64,000 nt of DNA. Source: Ornithomonoglobus_A sp045537455 (GTDB lineage: Bacteria; Bacillota; Clostridia; UBA1381). The notes under the pieces were generated by a model. That model saw only the letters and a program-made list of their open reading frames with translations. It did not search any database and had not been told where the DNA came from. Positions 45,861-54,246 of the stretch are shown piece after piece. The position numbers and the translations under genes are program-made. The stretch lies in assembly GCA_045537455.1 (NCBI GenBank), contig JAZSPM010000205.1, positions 1 to 64,000 on the forward strand, read 5' to 3'. Each line of letters starts with the position of its first letter. Position 1 is the first letter of the stretch.

Positions 45861-45889
45861 ATTTTACCACAAATATGATTTTGTGTCAA
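45861..45889 (-). promoter_or_regulatory. Consensus promoter of the rqcP-yabP-yabQ-divIC-yabR cluster
   Basis: TTGACA (45889-45884), a 17-base spacer and TAAAAT (45866-45861) on the minus strand. It is a vegetative-type promoter, so the sporulation genes yabP and yabQ are at least partly read in growing cells. Confidence 0.75.
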
Positions 45890-45923
45890 CAAAAAGGTTT
45901 CGGTTATAAAATAACCGAAACCT
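45890..45923 (-). terminator. galT terminator
   Basis: A perfect thirteen-pair stem (AGGTTTCGGTTAT with ATAACCGAAACCT) around a three-base loop, then TTTTT on the minus strand. It lies directly between galT and the promoter of the next cluster. Confidence 0.88.
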
Positions 45924-45929
45924 CAAATC

Positions 45930-46907
45930 TTATTCTGCTATTTTCTTTAAGAATTTTTCGTGTGCTTCCCTCAGCTCCTGAGCCTTTTCCTCCGGTGCTG
46001 TCGGATTACAGTGTGCCCATGCACCTGTTTCTGAAGAAGCATTAAATTTAACCTTATCAGCACTTCTCATAGGCGGATAAAATGCTATATGGAAGTGATA
46101 ATACTCTGATGAATCCTCTCCGTTTACAGGATTCTGATACATACACATCATATATGGGAATGTATAGTCAAATAAGCTATCAAGCGTACCTGCTGCTTCT
46201 TTAAGAGTTTTTGCAAGGCTGTCCTTTTCTTTATCTGTCATCTGAGACAAATTCTGAATATGACGCTTTGCCGCTATGTATATCCCGTAAGGATATTCGC
46301 AGAAGAACGGCAAGAATACGATGAAATCATCATTCTCAAATATAATTCTGTCCTTTGCTTTTATTTCATCCTCAAGCATATCGCAGATAAGACAGTTTCC
46401 TGTTTCCTCCTTATGCTCCTTGCACGACTGCATTTCAAGCTCAATCTTCTTAGGGATTACGGAATAACCATAAATCTGACCGTGCGGATGAGGCATTGTA
46501 ACGCCTACAACATCGCCTCTGTTTTCAAATATGAACACATATTTTATATTTTCATCCTGAGAAATCTCTGTAAATCTGTTTTCCCATAAATCCACAAGCT
46601 CTCTTATATGAGGTACAGGAAGCTCAGGCAATGTAACAGTATGCTCAGGTGAATACAGCACTACCTCGCACTTGCCGTATGCTGGCTTTGTTTTATATAT
46701 TCTTGTTTCCACATCATCAGGAACAGGTGGATTCTGTGAAAGTGCAGGGAAATCATTATCATACTTATATACCGTAAAATGCTCCGGTACCTTTCCCGAA
46801 CCCGGGCAAAACGGACACCAGTCTTTTGGCATCTGAGGTCTGTTCTGTCTGTGTGAAGCTATCATAACCCAGTCTTTTATGAGAGGGTTCCAACGTAATT
46901 CTGCCAT
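45930..46907 (-). CDS. galT: Galactose-1-phosphate uridylyltransferase
   Basis: A 325-residue HIT-superfamily enzyme. I chose the ATG at 46907 (MAELRWNPLIKDW), with GGAGG eight bases upstream. The zinc-binding CPFCPG, the active-site HPHGQIYGY with the nucleophilic His, and the C-terminal YYHFHIAFYPP are all present. It is a Leloir-pathway enzyme that exchanges UMP between glucose-1-P and galactose-1-P. It stands alone, with its own promoter (46942-46970) and terminator; galK and galE are not in the window. Confidence 0.95.
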   Translation of the reverse strand: MAELRWNPLIKDWVMIASHRQNRPQMPKDWCPFCPGSGKVPEHFTVYKYDNDFPALSQNPPVPDDVETRIYKTKPAYGKCEVVLYSPEHTVTLPELPVPHIRELVDLWENRFTEISQDENIKYVFIFENRGDVVGVTMPHPHGQIYGYSVIPKKIELEMQSCKEHKEETGNCLICDMLEDEIKAKDRIIFENDDFIVFLPFFCEYPYGIYIAAKRHIQNLSQMTDKEKDSLAKTLKEAAGTLDSLFDYTFPYMMCMYQNPVNGEDSSEYYHFHIAFYPPMRSADKVKFNASSETGAWAHCNPTAPEEKAQELREAHEKFLKKIAE

Positions 46908-46941
46908 TTGTTTTTCCTCCAAAAATCATTTTTCATATATA

Positions 46942-46970
46942 ATTCTACAACTTTTCCAAATAATAGTCAA
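46942..46970 (-). promoter_or_regulatory. galT promoter
   Basis: TTGACT (46970-46965), a 17-base spacer and TAGAAT (46947-46942) on the minus strand. Confidence 0.65.
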
Positions 46971-47101
46971 TGATGATTTTTCTGTATTTTATATCACTTT
47001 TTCATAAATAATTATATCTCAATTACTTAATCAAATAAAAAACAACTTACAAAATAACAAATTTTACTTATTTTTGTAAAATTATTGTCATAAAAAAGGT
47101 A

Positions 47102-47130
47102 TTGACTAAAAGGCTAAAAAGTTGTATAAT
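47102..47130 (+). promoter_or_regulatory. secDF promoter
   Basis: TTGACT (47102-47107), a 17-base spacer and a perfect TATAAT (47125-47130). Between this and the galT promoter lies about 130 bases of AT-rich sequence with nothing else recognisable. Confidence 0.78.
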
Positions 47131-47196
47131 ATCTATTATATGATTAAATTCAGGCTGTTCATTCAGTCAAAAAAAGAAAGGAATGATTTTCTAATT

Positions 47197-48489
47197 ATGA
47201 AGAAAAAGAGTATCGTTACTCTTTGCTTCGTTGTTATCGTTGCAGTATTGCTTAATGTTGTAGCTTTCTACGGCTATAACGTTGCCGGCTTTACATACGG
47301 CGGTGTATTCGACGAGGAAAAGGGTATCAGAAAAGGTATCGACCTTGCAGGTGGTTCAGTTATCACATTCCAGGCTGATACAGAAAACCCCTCAGATGAG
47401 GATATGAATATTGTTGAATCAATATTCCAGACGCGTTTAACAAACGCAGGTTACACAGAAGCTCGTATTTCAAAGAGCGAAGGCGGAAAGATTACTGTTG
47501 AAATTCCGTCAGTATTTGAAACAGACAAAGCAGCAGACCTTTTGGGTGACGTTGCAAAGCTTACATTCCGTGATGCAGACGGTAACATCGTATTAGACGG
47601 TGCTACAGACATCAAGAATGCTTCTTACCAGTTCGGTCAGATTTCAGAAACAAGCGGTTCAGTTGCTTATGTTGAGGTTGAATTCAACCCTGAAGCAAAG
47701 GACAAGTTTGCCGAAGCAACAAAGACTGCAGCAGGTAAATCAGCTGAAGGCAAGAACTACATCTCAATCATGATGGATGAGAATGTTGTATCAAACCCAT
47801 CAGTAAGTGAAGAAATCAACTCAGACAAGTGTATTATTTCAGGTGATTTCACTCCTGAAACTGCACAGGATCTTGCAAACAAGATTAAGTCAGGTCAGCT
47901 TCCGTTCAAGCTTAACAAGATTTCACAGGAAACTGTAGGTGCTGAGCTTGGTACAGATGCTCTTCCTACAAGCTTACTTGCAGCAGGCATCGGTATTATC
48001 CTTATCATGCTGTTCATGATATTCATGTACAGAGTACCGGGTCTTATCGCAAGCCTTTCACTGCTTATCTATGTAGGTCTTATCTCACTTGCAATGGGAT
48101 TGTTCCATGTTAACCTTTCACTTTCAGGTATTGCAGGTATCGTACTTTCGATAGGTATGGCGGTTGACGCTGACTGTATTATATTTGAAAGAATAAAAGA
48201 AGAGCTTGCTCTTGGCAAGACTGTAAAGGCTTCAGTTGATGCAGGCTTTAACAAGGCATTCTCAGCAATCCTTGACTCAAACGTAACAACAATCATCACT
48301 TGTGTTGTTCTCTACATCTCAGGTATCGGTGCTGTTACAGGCTTTGCTACAACATTGGGTATCGGTGTAGTCCTTAGTATGATTACAGCAATCTGGATTA
48401 CAAAGTTCCTTATGAAGCAGGTTGTTAATATCGGAATCAGAAATAGAGCTTTATTCTGCAAAATCAAAAAAGGAGGTGCAGAGGAATAA
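47197..48489 (+). CDS. secD: Protein translocase subunit SecD
   Basis: I chose the ATG at 47197 (430 residues, MKKKSIVTLCFVV); the frame is open to 47122, but the promoter -10 lies there. One N-terminal membrane segment is followed by the P1 external domain (GIDLAGGSVITFQ, ISKSEGGKITVEIP) and five C-terminal segments with GIVLSIGMAVDADCIIFERIKEE. It uses proton flow to help complete Sec-dependent export. Base composition is richer in GC-ending codons than in neighbouring genes, as in other highly expressed genes. Confidence 0.95.
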   Translation: MKKKSIVTLCFVVIVAVLLNVVAFYGYNVAGFTYGGVFDEEKGIRKGIDLAGGSVITFQADTENPSDEDMNIVESIFQTRLTNAGYTEARISKSEGGKITVEIPSVFETDKAADLLGDVAKLTFRDADGNIVLDGATDIKNASYQFGQISETSGSVAYVEVEFNPEAKDKFAEATKTAAGKSAEGKNYISIMMDENVVSNPSVSEEINSDKCIISGDFTPETAQDLANKIKSGQLPFKLNKISQETVGAELGTDALPTSLLAAGIGIILIMLFMIFMYRVPGLIASLSLLIYVGLISLAMGLFHVNLSLSGIAGIVLSIGMAVDADCIIFERIKEELALGKTVKASVDAGFNKAFSAILDSNVTTIITCVVLYISGIGAVTGFATTLGIGVVLSMITAIWITKFLMKQVVNIGIRNRALFCKIKKGGAEE

Positions 48490-49406
48490 TGAAAAACTTT
48501 GTTGCAAATAAAATTAAATTCCTTATAATCCCTGCACTTATAATTGCTGTAGGTATCGTAATGTACTTTGTACACGGCGGCTTCAACTTTGACGTTGAGT
48601 TTATGGGCGGTATCAGAATGCAGGTTGATTTAGGTCAGTCAGTTGACAATGATGACATAACAGACCTTGTAAATGCTGTTTTAAAGGACAACGGTGTTGA
48701 AGGTAAGGTAACAGTTCAGAGTGTTGAAAACGGAAATCAGGTTGTTATAAAGACTCCTCCTGTTGAGGAAGAAATGAAGAACAAAATCTTTGAAGAATTA
48801 AAGACAAAGTATAGCTTAAACGACGAAGCTCTTATGTCAGTTTCATCAGCATCAGCTTCATTCGGTCTTGAAATTCAGAGAAAAGCACTTCTTTATACAC
48901 TTCTTGCTATACTCTGTATCCTGATATACATTGCAATCAGATTCGAGTGGAGAAGTGCTGTTATGGCAGTTATAGCTCTTGCACTTAACGTGCTTGTTAT
49001 GGCAGCTGTATACACAATCACAAACATACCTCTTAACACAACATTCATTGCGGCAATGCTTACGGTTGTTGGTTATTCAATCAATAATACAATCGTTATC
49101 TTTGACCGTATCCGCGAGAACATGAGAGGACGTAAGAAGAACAACACAGTTTCAGATATGGTAAATAAGAGTATCAGCGAGACAATGGGCAGAACCATTA
49201 ACTCAACAATCACAACACTTATCACTATAGTTCTTATCTATATCTTAGGTGTAACTGCAATTCAGGAATTTGCTCTTCCGCTTATAATCGGTATAATTGC
49301 CGGTGCTTACACTTCAATCTTTATTGCTTCAACATTCTGGGCAACATGGAAAGAAGCTGATTTAAAAGCAAAAGCAGAAGCAGCTGCTGAAAGACGTAAA
49401 AAATAA
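48489..49406 (+). CDS. secF: Protein translocase subunit SecF
   Basis: A 305-residue partner of SecD. The start overlaps the secD stop by one base (TAATG) and has a strong AAGGAGG site. FDVEFMGGIRMQVDL marks the external domain, and YSINNTIVIFDRIRENMR marks the RND-type membrane core. SecD and SecF are separate here, not fused as in Bacillus, and no yajC lies next to them. Confidence 0.95.
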   Translation: MKNFVANKIKFLIIPALIIAVGIVMYFVHGGFNFDVEFMGGIRMQVDLGQSVDNDDITDLVNAVLKDNGVEGKVTVQSVENGNQVVIKTPPVEEEMKNKIFEELKTKYSLNDEALMSVSSASASFGLEIQRKALLYTLLAILCILIYIAIRFEWRSAVMAVIALALNVLVMAAVYTITNIPLNTTFIAAMLTVVGYSINNTIVIFDRIRENMRGRKKNNTVSDMVNKSISETMGRTINSTITTLITIVLIYILGVTAIQEFALPLIIGIIAGAYTSIFIASTFWATWKEADLKAKAEAAAERRKK

Positions 49407-49416
49407 TCATATTTCT

Positions 49417-49450
49417 AAAAGCTGATTTGTTAAGGCAAATCAGCTTTTTT
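49417..49450 (+). terminator. secDF terminator
   Basis: AAAAGCTGATTTG pairs with CAAATCAGCTTTT around a six-base loop, then a T run. Confidence 0.88.
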
Positions 49451-49456
49451 ATGCAC

Positions 49457-49492
49457 AAAAAAACAGACAGCCTCATAAGAGACTGTCTGTTT
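49457..49492 (-). terminator. Terminator of the ruvX-ppk-pfk operon
   Basis: On the minus strand AAACAGACAG pairs with CTGTCTGTTT, followed by seven T residues. It stands back to back with the secDF terminator. Confidence 0.82.
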
Positions 49493-49495
49493 ATT

Positions 49496-50569
49496 TTAAT
49501 CTCCAAAGCTTATTCCTATTTCTCTTGCACCTTTAACAAGCTCGCCGTCTACAGGAACTTTTTTAAGCTTCCCTGCCACTTCTTCAAGTGGTACTGCTAC
49601 TATTTCACCGCTTTTTACTGCAACCATGTTGCCGTATTTTTCTTCTGCTATAAGTCTTGCCGCAGCCGCACCAAGACGTGTACATAAAACCCTGTCATAT
49701 GCACATGGTGTTCCACCTCTTTGAAAATGCCCCGGAACGGTAATTCTTATTTCCTGCTTTGTTTTTTCCTTCAATTCCTCTGCAAGCTTATAGGCAACCG
49801 ACGGATAATTCGCACGTGAAGCTTTTAGTTCTTTCTTTTTCATTTTAGCTTCTTCAACAGATACAGCACCTTCAGCCGCCGCAATAATTGTAAAGCGTTT
49901 ACCTGCGGCTTTACGTTTATTTATTACATCCGCTATTTTATCTGTATCATAAGGAATTTCGGGAATCAATATAATATCAGCTCCGCCTGCAATTCCCGCA
50001 TGAAGATTAAGCCATCCAACCTTATGCCCCATAACCTCTACAATAAATACACGGCTATGTGAGTTTGCAGTAGAATGAATACAGTCAATAACATTCGTTG
50101 CAATGTCGCACGCACTCTGAAAACCGAAGGTTCTTTCCGTTCCGTATAAATCGTTATCAATCGTCTTTGGAAGTGTTACTACATTCAGTCCCTCTTCTCT
50201 TAGCAGATTGGCACTCTTATGACTTCCGTTTCCACCAAGAACCACAAGGCAATCAAGCCCCATTGATTTATAATTATCCTTCATAGCCTTGACTTTATCA
50301 AGCTTTGTAGCCTCATCAATCACACGCATCAGCTTAAAAGGCTGTCTTGAGGTTCCTAAAATTGTGCCTCCTTCAGTAAGAATACATGAAAAATCATCAG
50401 GGCACATTTTTTTATAATTACCGTAAATAAGCCCCTCATAGCCGTTCTTTATACCGTATATCTCGACCTTATTTCCGAATTTTTCATAAAGAGCCTTTGC
50501 AACCGCTCTTATTGCGGCATTTAAACCCTGACAATCGCCTCCGCTGGTAAGAATACCTACTTTCTTCAT
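49496..50569 (-). CDS. 6-phosphofructokinase, mixed-type active site
   Basis: A 357-residue PFK-A family enzyme. LTSGGDCQGLNAAIRA begins the chain, PKTIDNDLYGTE is the catalytic loop, and EVMGHKVGW and GHFQRGGTP bind fructose-6-P. The donor-site residues are mixed. GGNGS keeps the Gly (E. coli 104) of ATP enzymes but has Asn for the usual Asp 103. PKTIDND has the Lys (E. coli 124) seen in pyrophosphate-dependent and atypical ATP enzymes. The phosphoryl donor therefore cannot be assigned safely. Its start overlaps the polyphosphate kinase stop by four bases. Confidence 0.9.
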   Translation of the reverse strand: MKKVGILTSGGDCQGLNAAIRAVAKALYEKFGNKVEIYGIKNGYEGLIYGNYKKMCPDDFSCILTEGGTILGTSRQPFKLMRVIDEATKLDKVKAMKDNYKSMGLDCLVVLGGNGSHKSANLLREEGLNVVTLPKTIDNDLYGTERTFGFQSACDIATNVIDCIHSTANSHSRVFIVEVMGHKVGWLNLHAGIAGGADIILIPEIPYDTDKIADVINKRKAAGKRFTIIAAAEGAVSVEEAKMKKKELKASRANYPSVAYKLAEELKEKTKQEIRITVPGHFQRGGTPCAYDRVLCTRLGAAAARLIAEEKYGNMVAVKSGEIVAVPLEEVAGKLKKVPVDGELVKGAREIGISFGD

Positions 50570-52638
50570 CTATTAGCTCCTTCCACATTTTCATACGCCT
50601 GTTTATAGAAATATTCCTGTGCATTAAATGCATCTTCGTTATTTTCTTTCTTTCTATACATTCCATCTGCACCTTGTACTCTTGCTTTGACATTGTCTTT
50701 CCAAAGAGTATTAAACATATCTTTAATTCTGTTTTTTATTTCAGCGTCATATATCGGAACTGCGATTTCCACACGCTTTAACATATTTCTCGTCATAAAA
50801 TCTGCAGATGAAATATAAATACGCTCCCTGTCGGGTGTTCCGAATATATAAATTCTTGAATGCTCAAGAAATCTACCAACTATGCTGATAATTTCTATAT
50901 TTTCAGTATACCCCGTAACTCCCGGAACAATGCAGCATATACCTCTTACTATAAGCTTAATTTCCACTCCTGATTGAGATGCTTCAATAAGCTTTTTTAT
51001 AATTGATTTATCAGTAAGTGAATTTATTTTTATTCCTATATATGCTTTTTCGCCATTCTCTGCGTGGCGTATTTCATCGTCTATCATACCTATAACTCTG
51101 TTTTGCAGACATCTCGGTGCAACAAGTAAATGCTCTGATTGGTCAATCACCTGACCCATTGCAAGCTCATTAAATACATATCCTGCTTCCGCACCAATCT
51201 GAGGTGACGACGTTATAAAACAGTAGTCTGTATATGTTTTTGAAGTTTTCTCATTGTAATTACCCGTACCAATCTGAGTAATATAGCCTATTTTGTTACC
51301 TACCTTGCGGGTAATCAGGCAAAGCTTTGAATGAACCTTCAAATGGCTTATTCCGTAAATTATACGGCAGCCTGCGTTCTCTAACCGACGTGACCACTCT
51401 ATATTATTTTCCTCATCAAAGCGAGCTTTAAGTTCAACAAGCACAACAACCTCTTTGCCGTTTTCCGCCGCATTTATAAGTGCCTCTATAACTTGAGACG
51501 ACCTTGCCACACGATACAATGTCATTTTTATTGATACTACATTTTCATCCTCGCCTGCCTCACGCAGAAGCTTCAAAAACGGCTTAATACTTTCATACGG
51601 ATAAGAAAGTAAAATATCACGCTTTTCTATCTGAGAAATCATGTTCTCTCCGTCAGATATAAATTTTGACTTCTGAGGAATAAGAGGCTCAAAGAAAAGA
51701 CTTTTATCAAATCTCAATCTGTCGCCTATTTTCCATACAAATGATAAATCAAGCGGTGCTTTTGATAGGAATATCTGTTTTTCGGTAAGTCCGAGACTTC
51801 CGCACAGGAACTTCTGTACTTGAGATGGAATTTCTCGTGTTATATCCATTCTTACAGGACACAGCTTTCTTCGTTTTTTTATGATTTTCTCCATTGCTTC
51901 ACGGTAGTCTGCCGCTTCTTCGTCAATAGCTTCATCAGCATCTATATCTGCATTTCTTATAATTCTTATAAGTGTTTTGCTTTTCACTTCGTAGCAGTCA
52001 AAAATATCTGCCGCAAAATGAAGTATCAGTTCTTCCGCAAGCATAAATCTGTTTAGGTCAGACGGCACAGCAATAAGGCGTTCAAATACACCACTACACG
52101 GAACTATTCCGATTTTTGTGTTTTTACCTTTATTTTTAGGCTGTAATTCCACCACAGCATATATTTTTTGATTCTGCAAAAACGGAAACGGTTGACGTTT
52201 TCCTATAACCTGAGGTGATATGAGCGGTTTTATTTCATTAATGAAATACTCACGCAGATATTCTGCACCTTTTTTAGATAGACTTGCAAAATTAACAAGC
52301 TTTATTCCAAGCTCCTCAATCTCACCCATTATATTAAAGTATACTTCATCCTTGCACTCCATAAGTGCTGTTGTACGCTTTAATATTGCAGTAATCTGCT
52401 CACGGCTTGTCATATGCGTTTTATTCTCACGTTCATCATCGTCTATAAGCATTTTATCATGCAGTGAACCTACTCTTACCATGAAAAACTCATCAAGATT
52501 GCTCATAAAAATCGAAGCAAAGTTCAGTCTTTCACAAAGCGGTACGGACTCGTCTGCCGCTTCTTCAAGAACTCTTTCATTAAATTGAAGCCATGAAAGC
52601 TCCCGATTTCGGAAGCAATCACTTAATTTACTATCCAT
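50566..52638 (-). CDS. ppk1: Polyphosphate kinase
   Basis: A 690-residue enzyme with the four-domain PPK1 layout: N-terminal RELSWLQFNERVLEEA, a head domain, and two phospholipase-D-like catalytic domains. HSKLCLITRKVG carries the expected phospho-acceptor histidine, and HSRIYIFGTPDRERIYISSADFMTRN lies in the second domain (named here only by its ends, HSRIYIFG and SADFMTRN). It reversibly polymerises ATP gamma-phosphate into polyphosphate. It lies between ruvX and a phosphofructokinase gene in one operon. Confidence 0.95.
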   Translation of the reverse strand: MDSKLSDCFRNRELSWLQFNERVLEEAADESVPLCERLNFASIFMSNLDEFFMVRVGSLHDKMLIDDDERENKTHMTSREQITAILKRTTALMECKDEVYFNIMGEIEELGIKLVNFASLSKKGAEYLREYFINEIKPLISPQVIGKRQPFPFLQNQKIYAVVELQPKNKGKNTKIGIVPCSGVFERLIAVPSDLNRFMLAEELILHFAADIFDCYEVKSKTLIRIIRNADIDADEAIDEEAADYREAMEKIIKKRRKLCPVRMDITREIPSQVQKFLCGSLGLTEKQIFLSKAPLDLSFVWKIGDRLRFDKSLFFEPLIPQKSKFISDGENMISQIEKRDILLSYPYESIKPFLKLLREAGEDENVVSIKMTLYRVARSSQVIEALINAAENGKEVVVLVELKARFDEENNIEWSRRLENAGCRIIYGISHLKVHSKLCLITRKVGNKIGYITQIGTGNYNEKTSKTYTDYCFITSSPQIGAEAGYVFNELAMGQVIDQSEHLLVAPRCLQNRVIGMIDDEIRHAENGEKAYIGIKINSLTDKSIIKKLIEASQSGVEIKLIVRGICCIVPGVTGYTENIEIISIVGRFLEHSRIYIFGTPDRERIYISSADFMTRNMLKRVEIAVPIYDAEIKNRIKDMFNTLWKDNVKARVQGADGMYRKKENNEDAFNAQEYFYKQAYENVEGANR

Positions 52639-52652
52639 AATCCTACCCTTCT

Positions 52653-53063
52653 TTATTTATTTGAATTAAGATACTGTTCTAATATAAGACACGCCGAAAC
52701 TGTATCAAGCACTGCCTTACGTTTTTTTCCTCTTGTATTTGTTGTATCAAGATAACGTGTTGCTCCTACTGTTGTAAGACGTTCATCCTCAAAAATAATT
52801 TCACCTTTGAAAATTGTTTTTAATTCCTCTGCAAACTCCTTTGTTGCATCAACTCTGAAGCCTTCCGTTCCATCCATGTTTTTTGGCAGACCTATAACTA
52901 TTTTTTCAGGCTTATATTCATTCAGTATTTCATTAAGCTCTTCAAGTAGCTTTTTTGTTCCTTTGTTCTGAATAGTTTTAACACCTGTAGCCATAAAACC
53001 CAAAACATCACTTACCGCAACACCCACACGAGCGTCACCGTAATCTATTCCCAAAATTCTCAT
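52653..53063 (-). CDS. ruvX: RuvX/YqgF-family nuclease
   Basis: A 136-residue RNase H-fold protein: LGIDYGDARVGVAVSD, IVIGLPKNMDGTEG and FEDERLTTVGAT. Members are candidate Holliday junction resolvases and process 16S rRNA 5' ends in some bacteria. It heads the ruvX-ppk-pfk operon. The 263-base gap upstream to gpr is very AT-rich and holds no clear promoter pair on either strand. Confidence 0.92.
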   Translation of the reverse strand: MRILGIDYGDARVGVAVSDVLGFMATGVKTIQNKGTKKLLEELNEILNEYKPEKIVIGLPKNMDGTEGFRVDATKEFAEELKTIFKGEIIFEDERLTTVGATRYLDTTNTRGKKRKAVLDTVSACLILEQYLNSNK

Positions 53064-53326
53064 AATATTCTCCTACCTTGTTAATACTCTTATCCATTTA
53101 TCGTTTCTCATTCTTATTATTTCTAATACTGACTTTATTTATATATTATCACCTCAAAGTTATTTTTTTAATTTATTCCATATTTTTCATTATAGCATAC
53201 AACAAAAAAAATAACAACCTTCTTTTTTAAAAAATTATGTTTTTTAATATAAGTTATCAACCAACAACTTGTATTGTTTACAAACTTTTGCGAATAATAA
53301 GAAAAAAGATAAAAAGGAGATTTTTT

Positions 53327-54187
53327 ATGAGAAAAACAATACGCACCGACCTCGCTTTAGAGGCTCACAAGCTATCACAGGAGGAAGGAAAAGAGCTTGA
53401 AGGAATTATCGTCAGAAACGAAGTAAACAACGGTCTTAATGTATCGGTTATTGAAGTAATAAATTCCAAAGGCGAAGAAATTTTAGGTAAATCCATAGGC
53501 ACATACATTACAATAGAATGTCCCAATTTAAGATACAATTCAGAAGAGCTTGAAAATGTATGTAAAGTGATGTCTGAGGAAATTCGTAAATTAGCAGACA
53601 TACGCACTGATTCAGTTACACTTGTAGCAGGCTTGGGTAATCGAGAAATTACTCCCGATGCATTAGGCACAGAAAGCTCAGCACAGATAATGGTCACACA
53701 TCATTTAAAAGATAATATCAAAAAAGCTCTTGGAGATAATATAAGCGGAGTATGCGCAATTACACCCGGAGTTCTTGGAACTACAGGTATGGAAAGCTCA
53801 AAAACGATAAAAAGTATTTCAGATACCTTAAAGCCCGACCTAATTATTGTCATTGATGCATTGGCTGCAGCTGATATAAACAGAGTAGCTTCTACCATTC
53901 AGATAAGCGATGCAGGCATTCAACCCGGAGCAGGAGTCGGCAACAACAGAGAGGGCATTAATAAAGAAACTCTCGGTACAAGGGTTATCGCCATTGGTGT
54001 TCCTACAGTTATTGATGCACGAAACATATCAGATGTTGAAATACCCGAAAATTTATCCCCTCTTATGGTGACCACAACAGATATTGACCTTGTAATAAAA
54101 AAATGTGCAAAAGCTATAGCCGGAGGGATTAATCTTGCACTGCATGAGAATATAACTTTGGAAGAAATTATGGCTTTTACCGCTTGA
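53327..54187 (+). CDS. gpr: GPR endopeptidase (germination protease)
   Basis: I chose the ATG at 53327 (286 residues, MRKTIRTDLALEAHKL), with AAAGGAG nearby; the frame runs upstream to 53237. The A25-family core is visible: RTDLALEA, VAGLGNREITPDALG, PGVLGTTGMES, DALAAADINRVASTIQI and GIQPGAGVGNNR. It degrades small acid-soluble proteins during spore germination and is normally made under the forespore sigma factor. It shows that the organism carries spore genes. It is shorter than the Bacillus enzyme (about 370 residues). Confidence 0.95.
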   Translation: MRKTIRTDLALEAHKLSQEEGKELEGIIVRNEVNNGLNVSVIEVINSKGEEILGKSIGTYITIECPNLRYNSEELENVCKVMSEEIRKLADIRTDSVTLVAGLGNREITPDALGTESSAQIMVTHHLKDNIKKALGDNISGVCAITPGVLGTTGMESSKTIKSISDTLKPDLIIVIDALAAADINRVASTIQISDAGIQPGAGVGNNREGINKETLGTRVIAIGVPTVIDARNISDVEIPENLSPLMVTTTDIDLVIKKCAKAIAGGINLALHENITLEEIMAFTA

Positions 54188-54212
54188 CATTCAAGGAAAA
54201 ATAAGGTAATAT
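54184..54212 (+). promoter_or_regulatory. Promoter of the M16 peptidase pair, overlapping the gpr stop
   Basis: TTGACA (54184-54189), a 17-base spacer and TAATAT (54207-54212). The TGA stop of gpr (54185-54187) lies inside the -35 hexamer. A vegetative promoter here separates the peptidases from the sporulation gene. Confidence 0.7.
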
Positions 54213-54246
54213 ATATGTTGGAATACAATAAAGAAAGGATAAGCAA

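Noticed and set aside
53270..53297. Possible sigma-G promoter for gpr (TGTATT and CGAATAA)
   Set aside because: The spacer is 15 bases, not 17-18, and both elements have mismatches. In such AT-rich sequence a match of this quality is expected by chance.
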